Positions 23,139 through 30,101 of a stretch of 30,101 nt of DNA are shown here, piece after piece. Positions within the stretch are counted from its first letter, which is position 1. The number at the start of each line of letters is the position of its first letter. The stretch comes from DATARH01 sp035534535 (lineage in GTDB: Bacteria > Pseudomonadota > Alphaproteobacteria > ATCC43930 > CGMCC-115725), in contig DATLRS010000103.1 of the NCBI GenBank assembly GCA_035534535.1, forward strand, positions 1 through 30,101, in the 5' to 3' direction. The position numbers were made by a program, and so were the translations under genes. The notes under the pieces were generated by a model. It had not been told where the DNA came from. It saw only the letters and a program-made list of their open reading frames with translations, and did not search any database.

Positions 23139-24224
23139 TCAGATGGCGAGAACGCGCGTGAAATCGCTCTCCTGCAAGCCCGCATCGCCGGCGTGGCGCA
23201 TGGCCGAAGGCCGCAGGACGACGTGACCGAGCGCGAGCTGACCCGCGGCGTTATCGCGGCCGACGAGAAACCGGATTTCGACGCCTTTCTCGCCCGGCTC
23301 GCCGAGCGAGAAATTGAGGCCGGCGCTGTAGATGCCGGGCGCCTCCGGCTGCACCGTCGCGCAGGCCAGCTGCGCGCCCGCGAAAACGTCCACCTGGATG
23401 GTGGTGCCGACCGCCTCCGGCGAGAACCCGAAAACCGCTTCGGCGGCCCACGATCCGGCGGGGAGCTGGATATAGGGCCCGTAGACCACGGCGCGGCTGC
23501 CGCCAGCGAGGCTGATCGGTTGGTTCGGAGTCTGGCCGGCGTCCGGCGTCAGAAACAGATCGCGGGTCCAGGTGATTTCCTGGAGCCGGCCTTCGCTGAA
23601 CTGGTGATGATAGCCGAGCAGCGCGCCGTCGATCATCTTTCGGACGGCGGGCGGGTGCGGCTGCAGCGATGCCTCGCGGCCTTTGCGCCCGGGCCCGGGT
23701 CTCGCCAGCTGCCGTGCGATCGCGCCGATTTCGCGAGGCCCGACGGCGATTGCGAAATGCTCGGCGATCGCCGCCACGGAGCCGGCCGGATCGGCGGCCG
23801 CACGCTCCGCCGTGATGACGAGGGCGCCGGGCAGCGCCCGACACCGCAGCATCGCCGGACAGCAATTGGCGATCGCCCGCACCACCAGTTTCGCGTCGGC
23901 GCCGGTCTCGGTGAGCAGGTCGGCGGCCGCGCTGCGCGGATCGTCGAGCACGATCACAAACCGCGTGCCGCCGGCCGCCAACATGTCGCAAAGCCGGCCA
24001 TCGGGCTGGCGCGCGCCGAAGACGACATGCCGGCCGCGCTGGGCGATCAGGACGCGCGCGATCTCCCCGAGGGTCGACGGCATCGCCTCATAGCCGAACA
24101 AGTCGGTCACCGATGGCCCGGTCGCGTACGTGACCTCGCTGGCGGCATGGCCGGCAAGCCGCGCCGCAACCGCATCGCCCCACGCCGCGAAACGGCCGGG
24201 CAGGCCCATGGTAAGCAGGATCAC
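23139..24224 (-). CDS. Protein of unknown function, tandem paralogue B
   Basis: This 361-residue paralogue of the adjacent gene aligns over both domains. N-terminal VILLTMGLPGRF matches MLLFLMGLPGGF. FVIVLDDPR (89-97) and LPGALVITAE (131-140) follow. The C-terminal strand-rich domain (about 216-340) contains ITWTRDLF, YGPYIQLPAGSW, QVDVFAG and LNFSLGE. The GTG at 24224 is proposed as the start because it aligns with the paralogue's ATG; the ATG at 24209 is the alternative. No P-loop or other catalytic signature is visible. It lies 111 bp downstream of the methyltransferase gene, beside the capsule export genes. Confidence 0.72.
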   Translation of the reverse strand: MILLTMGLPGRFAAWGDAVAARLAGHAASEVTYATGPSVTDLFGYEAMPSTLGEIARVLIAQRGRHVVFGARQPDGRLCDMLAAGGTRFVIVLDDPRSAAADLLTETGADAKLVVRAIANCCPAMLRCRALPGALVITAERAAADPAGSVAAIAEHFAIAVGPREIGAIARQLARPGPGRKGREASLQPHPPAVRKMIDGALLGYHHQFSEGRLQEITWTRDLFLTPDAGQTPNQPISLAGGSRAVVYGPYIQLPAGSWAAEAVFGFSPEAVGTTIQVDVFAGAQLACATVQPEAPGIYSAGLNFSLGEPGEKGVEIRFLVGRDNAAGQLALGHVVLRPSAMRHAGDAGLQESDFTRVLAI

Positions 24225-24335
24225 TGAGAGGCGCCGCTGAGCGAAAATGGCCGATTCGGAAGCCAAAGTCTTAACGCCGGCCGGTCCGGTTGTCGAGCAT
24301 CTGCCGGTCGCCTGCACGCCGAATGAAACCCGGGA

Positions 24336-25346
24336 TCACCTCTTCTGAAAGGTGAAGACCTGCGAGATCCAGGGATCGCCGGCCGCGCCGTCCTCACGGA
24401 CTTCGAGGAGGGTGCAGGCGGCGGCGCGCGCGATGTCGAGAATCGTCGGCTGCGGCAGCGCATGCATTTCGAACGGGCCGAAGGAGGCGCGATCTCGGCG
24501 GTATTCGTCGAGCTTGAAGCGGTAGCCTTCGAGATAGACCGGCACCTGGAAGACGGCCAGCCCCTGCGGCCGCAGCATCCTCAGCGCGCGCTCGATGATA
24601 GCGGCGATGACCGGCGGCGGGTTGTGCTGCAGCACGATGCGGCTGAACCACAGATCATACGGCTGCGACATGCCAAAATCCGCGAGCGTCGCTTGCCTCA
24701 GTTCGACATTGGCGATGCCGCGCGCTTGCAGCGCCTGCCGCGCCAACTCGAGGTGATGGACGGAAATGTCGGCGCCGATCACCCGTTCGAAGGCGCCGCC
24801 GAGATGCCAGGTGACGCGGCCGAGGCCACAGCCGAACTCAAACAGGACCGGGAATTGCCCCGGCTCGCGTCCGACCCGCGCCAGGGTGGCGAGCAGCATG
24901 CGCAGATCCCAGAGGCCGCTGTCGTAAAACTCGCTTTCGCGCGAAGCGGCCGCATCCGGCAGGTATTCGGGCCCGGCGAGGACCGACCAATGCGGACGCT
25001 CCCTGCCGAGCTCGGTCCAGGTCGCCGACACGTAGGCCAACAATTCCTGCAGCGTTGCCGGGTCGACCCGCCACTCGACATCGAGCGGGGCGGCAAACTC
25101 GTCCATGCGCCGCGCGCCGACCAGCCCGCGCGCCTGGAACTCCGGGCTCGCCACGACAGAGCGGACGAGATCGTTCCGCGACGGCAAAAGCACCGCCGCC
25201 CTGATGACGCTCTCGCTTTCGGGCTCGCGTCCCAGCAGCAGACGGTAGGCCCAGATCGCCGCATTGCGCGATACGCCGGCGGCAGCGCCGGGACGGCCAA
25301 ATGCCCGGTCGAACAATCCTCCCGGCCCGGTCAGCATCCTCGACAT
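24336..25346 (-). CDS. SAM-dependent methyltransferase with DUF4214-like N-terminal segment
   Basis: The 336-residue protein has an N-terminal segment (about 28-72) with AYRLLLGREPES and VVASPEFQAR, which resembles the short DUF4214/linker-like helical module found in surface-polysaccharide and secreted proteins. From about 165 there is a class I methyltransferase: motif I VLFEFGCGLGRV (168-178), acidic GADIS with Asp193, then DLWFSRIVLQHNPP and RMLRPQGLAVFQVP. It may methylate a sugar or glycan intermediate; the target is not determined. The ATG lies 4 nt after the stop of the large upstream gene, so the two are tightly coupled. Confidence 0.85.
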   Translation of the reverse strand: MSRMLTGPGGLFDRAFGRPGAAAGVSRNAAIWAYRLLLGREPESESVIRAAVLLPSRNDLVRSVVASPEFQARGLVGARRMDEFAAPLDVEWRVDPATLQELLAYVSATWTELGRERPHWSVLAGPEYLPDAAASRESEFYDSGLWDLRMLLATLARVGREPGQFPVLFEFGCGLGRVTWHLGGAFERVIGADISVHHLELARQALQARGIANVELRQATLADFGMSQPYDLWFSRIVLQHNPPPVIAAIIERALRMLRPQGLAVFQVPVYLEGYRFKLDEYRRDRASFGPFEMHALPQPTILDIARAAACTLLEVREDGAAGDPWISQVFTFQKR

Positions 25347-25350
25347 CCGC

Positions 25351-27282
25351 TCAAGCGTACGGGTGACCCAACAACCCCAGCATCGCCCAGGGCTGCGATT
25401 CGGAGTTGGTCTCGGCCGACAACACGGAACAGCGCAACTCGATGCCGTCGTCGTGCTCGGTAACCGAATTCTCCAACTGGCGCCGGATGACCGCCTCGAT
25501 CAGTTCGATCCGCTCCCGATTGCGCTCGGCGATCGCCCGCAACCGCGGATCCGCCGCTTCGCGCAACGCCAGAAAAAATCGCAAGGTCAATCCGGCCTTG
25601 AAGTTCCAGAAGGCATTCTCGGTGCGGTAGGTGCCGTGCTCGTCGATCATCAGCGTTTGGACCGTATCGAGCAGGCCGCCGGCAAACCGGCAGGTCTCCA
25701 GCCCGTAGCTGCGCAGCCCGGCCGCGATTGCCGCCGGCAGCCGCGGATCGGCGACATATCGGGCCGCTTGCGTCAGCGCCAGCAGCACGGCGCTGTGGCA
25801 GTCGACATAGGGCGCGCGCGGACTGTCCTTGCGCATCAGGAAGGCCGAGGCGGGCGTGCCGGTGTGGTCGTCGAACCGCACTTCGAAATCGAGCAGCACC
25901 TCGCACAGCCGCACCAGCCGGCGACGATAATCCTCGCCGCCGGTGGCCCGATACATCGTGGCAATCCCGAGAATGACGAAGGCAAGCTCGCGCGAAAAGA
26001 TCGCGTTCGGCTGAGCGGCGTGCCGGTCGACATAAAGCTCGAAATAATGCGTCATAATCTGGTCGACGATCGACCGCAATTCCTCCGGCGGGAACGGCGT
26101 ATCGACATCTCCGGCGCTGGCGACGGCAAAACATTTGGCAAAGGCGTTGAGGGTGACGCCGTAATCGTAGGAAATGCTGAAGTCGTAGGCGGCGCGTGGT
26201 TCGGCGCTGGCGGCGGATTCGCGTTTGATAAAGGCCGCGTAATCGGCGACGCGGTCGTAAAATCCGCCGGCGGTGATCAGCTTGTGCTCGGCGGCGACAA
26301 GCCGCCCGCCGCGATGGGGGCCGGGGAATTCGTAGCGCGCGACGATCCGATCGAGCCGCCCCTGGATTTCCACCGCGGCTTCGAACCCGGCGAGCGGCTG
26401 CGGTCCGCGCGGGATCGAATGGACGGCCAGCGAATCCCCCGAGATGTGGCCTTGGCGGATCGCATAGTAGGAGGCGCCGGCCGCGTCGAGCGACCGCGTC
26501 CCCGGCTTGCCGGCGCCGAACAACGGCGCCGCGCTCGCGTCGGTGACGATGTTGTTGAAAAAACAGTAGGCGAGGCCGCCGTGGCCGATCGTCAGCACGA
26601 CGTCGCTGACGGCGATGCCGGGATCGAGATCGAGCACCGCCTCGACCTCGAACAGCATCGACATCGCATCGAACGTATAGGTGTAGGCGATCTCGCCGAG
26701 CCGCCGCCGCTGCCAGCCGGCGTTGCATTGCAGTTCGCTCGCATGCCGCAGGCGCAGCCGGTGGCCGTCCCGTTCGGCATGCCCGCCGCTGCCGTCGCGG
26801 CCCACCGGCTCCTTGAAGCGGCGGCCGCGATAGGTGAAAGCGACGTAGTTGCCGTGCAGCATCAGGGCATCGGCGTTGCGTTCATCGTGAAACCGGACGC
26901 CGGCGACGACGGCGCCTTGCGCCAGATCGTATCTGAGCTGCATCAGCGAGTGGCGGTAGGTGGTGACCCCTCCCTCGGTCCCGATCAGGTCGAGCTGCGG
27001 CGTGCTGACGCGCCGGAAGATGAACGGCCCGTGGCACATCGAGCGCACGAATCGCAGGATTTCGGAGGTCTCCTGCGGGAAGCGCCGCCAGACCTCCGGC
27101 CGCGACATGAATTCCAGAACCTTGGCGTTGTCGTCGTTCCAGAACCAGTTGTCGCCGAAAGTGCCATGTTCGGTTTCGACAACCGCAAAATATCGCGACC
27201 CCGCCGTGACCTCGATCGGCCGATACAGATGGCGCACGAGGAATTCGGCCGCCGGGATGGCGTTGGTCGGCAATCGGATCAT
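25351..27282 (-). CDS. Large protein of unknown function; beta-rich N-half and helical C-half
   Basis: The frame encodes about 643 residues from the ATG at 27282. A GTG at 27324 or an ATG at 27381 are alternatives, and no ribosome binding site decides among them. The first half is strand-rich with many aromatic residues (RYFAVVETEHGTFGDNWFWNDDNAK, split here as RYFAVVETEHG and DNWFWNDDNAK; later AYCFFNNIV). The second half is a series of helices (ELAFVILGIATMYRATGG, DCHSAVLLALTQAARY, TENAFWNFKAGLTLRFF). This arrangement resembles a beta-sandwich plus alpha/alpha-toroid, as in several glycosidases, phosphorylases and lyases, but I see no family signature. Context suggests a polysaccharide-acting enzyme, which is inference. 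Confidence 0.78.
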   Translation of the reverse strand: MIRLPTNAIPAAEFLVRHLYRPIEVTAGSRYFAVVETEHGTFGDNWFWNDDNAKVLEFMSRPEVWRRFPQETSEILRFVRSMCHGPFIFRRVSTPQLDLIGTEGGVTTYRHSLMQLRYDLAQGAVVAGVRFHDERNADALMLHGNYVAFTYRGRRFKEPVGRDGSGGHAERDGHRLRLRHASELQCNAGWQRRRLGEIAYTYTFDAMSMLFEVEAVLDLDPGIAVSDVVLTIGHGGLAYCFFNNIVTDASAAPLFGAGKPGTRSLDAAGASYYAIRQGHISGDSLAVHSIPRGPQPLAGFEAAVEIQGRLDRIVARYEFPGPHRGGRLVAAEHKLITAGGFYDRVADYAAFIKRESAASAEPRAAYDFSISYDYGVTLNAFAKCFAVASAGDVDTPFPPEELRSIVDQIMTHYFELYVDRHAAQPNAIFSRELAFVILGIATMYRATGGEDYRRRLVRLCEVLLDFEVRFDDHTGTPASAFLMRKDSPRAPYVDCHSAVLLALTQAARYVADPRLPAAIAAGLRSYGLETCRFAGGLLDTVQTLMIDEHGTYRTENAFWNFKAGLTLRFFLALREAADPRLRAIAERNRERIELIEAVIRRQLENSVTEHDDGIELRCSVLSAETNSESQPWAMLGLLGHPYA

Positions 27283-27475
27283 GTCGCGGAAGGGCGCATC
27301 AAAATTCGGGTTCGGACTATACACGCCGGGGTGTCGCCGGCAAGCGGCCGACCGGCATTGGCGTGGCATTGGCGGCGGCACGCTTGAATTTGCCGGGCGG
27401 GGACGCTAGACCCTGCGGCGGGACGACTGGCGGTTTGCGATCCGCTTTCGCATCGAGTGGACGTTGAGCACAGCG
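27283..27475. promoter_or_regulatory. Divergent intergenic region before rmlB
   Basis: About 190 bp separate the outward-facing large unknown gene and rmlB, so promoters for both units are expected here. I find no convincing hexamer pair, riboswitch or repeat. Part of the stretch may be coding if the unknown gene starts at one of its upstream alternatives (27324 or 27381). Confidence 0.3.
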
Positions 27476-28546
27476 ATGAAGGTATTGGTGACCGGTGGCG
27501 CCGGGTTCATCGGCTCGGCGGTGTGCCGCCTGTTGGTCGGCGAACTGGGCGCCGCGGTGCTCAACGTGGACAAGCTGACCTACGCCGCCAATCTCGCCTC
27601 GCTGCGCGACATCGAAGAGAGCCCGCGCTACCGCTTTCACCGCGCCGACATCTGCGACCGGCCGGCGCTGGCGGCGCTGTTTGCGTCGTTCGCGCCCGAT
27701 GCGGTGCTGCACCTGGCGGCGGAATCGCATGTCGACCGATCGATCGACGGTCCCGGCGAATTCATCACGACCAACATCGCGGGGACCTATGCGCTGCTGG
27801 AGGCGGCACTCGATTATTGGCGCCGGCTGCCGCCCGCGCAGGCCGCGCGCTTCCGCTTCCACCATGTCTCGACCGACGAGGTGTTTGGTTCGCTCGGGGC
27901 CGACGGCAGGTTCACCGAACTGAGCCGCTACGAGCCCAATTCGCCCTATGCGGCCTCGAAGGCGGCCTCCGACCATCTGGTGCGGGCCTGGCACGAGACC
28001 TTCGGGCTGCCGACCGTCTTGAGCAACTGCTCCAACAATTACGGTCCCTATCATTTCCCGGAAAAGCTGATCCCGCTCGCCATCCTCAAGGCGCTGCACG
28101 GCGAGGAGATCCCGGTCTACGGGAAGGGCGACAATGTCCGCGACTGGCTCCATGTCGAGGATCATGCCCGTGCGCTGCATACCGTCTTGACGCAGGGCCG
28201 GCCGGGCGAGAGCTACAATATCGGCGGCGACGGCGAGCGCACCAATCTCGCCATCGTCACCGCGATCTGCGCGCTGCTCGACGAGCTGCTGCCAAATTCG
28301 CCGTATCAGCCGCACGCGCGGCTCATCACCTTTGTCGCCGACCGGCCGGGCCACGACCGGCGCTATGCGATTGACGCCACCAAGATCCGCCGCGAACTCG
28401 GCTGGCAACCGCGCGAAAGCGTCGCCAGCGGGCTGCGCAAGACGGTCGCCTGGTATCTCGACAACCGCTGGTGGTGGGAGCCGATCTGGTCAACGCGCTA
28501 TCGCGGCACGCGGCTCGGCACCGCCGCGGCGCCCGCCGGCGGATGA
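27476..28546 (+). CDS. rmlB: dTDP-glucose 4,6-dehydratase
   Basis: The 356-residue extended SDR has TGGAGFIGS at 7-15 for NAD, HLAAESHVDRSI, the catalytic STDEVFGSL segment, the YAASK Tyr-Lys pair, SNCSNNYGPYHFPEKLIPL and GKGDNVRDWLHVEDHA. All are diagnostic of RmlB. It converts dTDP-glucose to dTDP-4-keto-6-deoxyglucose in the cytoplasm, the branch point to rhamnose and other deoxysugars. The ATG at 27476 gives the canonical MKVLVTGG start; an in-frame TTG at 27464 would add four residues. It precedes rmlA with an ATGA at its stop. Confidence 0.96.
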   Translation: MKVLVTGGAGFIGSAVCRLLVGELGAAVLNVDKLTYAANLASLRDIEESPRYRFHRADICDRPALAALFASFAPDAVLHLAAESHVDRSIDGPGEFITTNIAGTYALLEAALDYWRRLPPAQAARFRFHHVSTDEVFGSLGADGRFTELSRYEPNSPYAASKAASDHLVRAWHETFGLPTVLSNCSNNYGPYHFPEKLIPLAILKALHGEEIPVYGKGDNVRDWLHVEDHARALHTVLTQGRPGESYNIGGDGERTNLAIVTAICALLDELLPNSPYQPHARLITFVADRPGHDRRYAIDATKIRRELGWQPRESVASGLRKTVAWYLDNRWWWEPIWSTRYRGTRLGTAAAPAGG

Positions 28547-28569
28547 CCAGCGCGGGATCGGAGGAGGCG

Positions 28570-29433
<864 letters not shown>

Positions 29434-29450
29434 ACGCAAAGGATGCCCCG

Positions 29451-30101
29451 ATGACCAGCTCCGGTTTCGCCTATCCGCACCTGTTCGGCAGGGACGTACC
29501 GCCGCCGGCGCCGCGCTGGGCGGGCAACGCCGAATTCAATTTCATCGGCGGTCACAACGACCGCTCGCTGGTCCCGGTCGAGGGGCTGATCGCGGCCGCC
29601 ACCGCGGTCTTGCGGCGCGACGGCCGCGACCTTGCGCTGTACAGCATGGCGCAGGGGCCGCAGGGCTATCTGGGGCTGCGCCGCTTCGTCGCCGACAAGC
29701 TGGCGCGCTGGCGCGGCATCAACGGCTCGCCCGAGGATGTGCTGATCACCTCGGGCTCGGGCCAGGGGATCGACCTGATCAACCAGATCCTGCTCGAACC
29801 GGGCGACACGGTGATCCTCGAAGAATTCACCTATGGCGGCTACCTGACCAAGTTGCGCCGGATCGGCGTCAACATCGTCGGCGCGCCGCTCGACGAGGGC
29901 GGCATCCGCATCGACACGCTCGCCCAGATCCTCGCCGACCTGAAAAAGCAGGGCACCACCCCGAAATACATCTGCACGGTGCCGACGATCCAGAACCCCA
30001 CCGGCAGCATCATGCCGCTCGAACGGCGCCACCAATTCCTGGCGCTCGCCGCCGAATACGGCGTGCCGATCTTCGAGGACGAGTGCTACGCCGATCTGAC
30101 C
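29451..30101 (+). CDS. PLP-dependent aminotransferase, fold type I (class I/II), 3'-truncated by the window edge
   Basis: The frame is open for 217 codons to the window end. The sequence shows FNFIGGHNDRSL, the LYSMAQGPQGYLGLRRF helix entry, ITSGSGQGIDLI, a conserved EEFTYGGY segment, TVPTIQNPTG and FEDECYADL. This matches the class I/II aminotransferase domain of 2-aminoadipate or MocR-type enzymes rather than the DegT/DnrJ sugar aminotransferases. The PLP lysine lies beyond the window. AAAGGA precedes the ATG by 7 nt. It is 17 bp downstream of rmlA and co-directional, so it may be in the same operon, but its role in the polysaccharide is not clear. Confidence 0.9.
   Translation, partial: MTSSGFAYPHLFGRDVPPPAPRWAGNAEFNFIGGHNDRSLVPVEGLIAAATAVLRRDGRDLALYSMAQGPQGYLGLRRFVADKLARWRGINGSPEDVLITSGSGQGIDLINQILLEPGDTVILEEFTYGGYLTKLRRIGVNIVGAPLDEGGIRIDTLAQILADLKKQGTTPKYICTVPTIQNPTGSIMPLERRHQFLALAAEYGVPIFEDECYADLT

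Noticed and set aside
22093..24224. Calling the tandem paralogues sulfotransferases
   Set aside because: Only the DPR strand-loop is reminiscent. The P-loop and the expected PAPS-binding residues are not visible, so the function was left open.

Overview
The window is GC-rich, densely coding DNA with strong third-position GC bias, short intergenic gaps and many start-stop overlaps. Gene content (putidaredoxin-type ferredoxin plus FAD reductase, several bacterial P450s, a BadH-like SDR, DUF427, a KpsC/KpsE/KpsT capsule export set) fits a high-GC alphaproteobacterium. The genus cannot be fixed from the sequence alone. I see no rRNA, tRNA, insertion sequence, phage gene or CRISPR array, and no gene-free stretch longer than about 200 bp.

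Layout. (1) 1-2689: a partial amidohydrolase on the minus strand, divergent from a plus-strand run of [2Fe-2S] ferredoxin, ferredoxin reductase and a CoA-binding protein. A 14-bp tandem repeat lies between the two units. (2) 7454 down to 2708, minus strand: BadH-like SDR, small secreted four-cysteine protein, DUF427 protein, gamma-glutamyltransferase-like Ntn hydrolase, NUDIX hydrolase and tandem-domain universal stress protein. (3) 7616-13060, plus strand: three tandem paralogous cytochromes P450, then a membrane-anchored alpha/beta hydrolase whose start lies inside the last P450. (4) 18854 down to 12991, minus strand: KpsC (Kdo transferase for the capsule lipid anchor), an SDR, an LTA-synthase/sulfatase-fold membrane enzyme and a fourth, canonical P450. 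The junctions are a 1-nt overlap, a 4-nt gap and a 4-nt overlap. (5) 18967-22091, plus strand: a degenerate nucleotidyltransferase fused to a GmhB-like HAD phosphatase, then KpsE/BexC-like and KpsT-like capsule export proteins. (6) 27282 down to 22093, minus strand: a large unrecognised protein, a methyltransferase with a DUF4214-like N-terminus, and two tandem paralogues of unknown function. (7) 27476-30101, plus strand: RmlB, RmlA and a partial PLP aminotransferase.

How it may work together. From 12991 to 29433 the window reads as an accessory surface-polysaccharide (Kps-type capsule) locus: lipid-anchor synthesis (KpsC), export (KpsE, KpsT), nucleotide-sugar supply (RmlAB, GmhB-like) and several uncharacterised decorating or processing enzymes. 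No KpsM, KpsD, KpsS, RmlC or RmlD is present here. The ferredoxin and reductase could supply electrons to the four P450s.

The most unusual points are: a P450 placed within a kpsC operon; three tandem P450s that all lack the I-helix acidic residue and the adjacent glycine while keeping the threonine; an in-frame 12-bp minisatellite inside kpsC; and a pair of unrecognised tandem paralogues next to the export genes.
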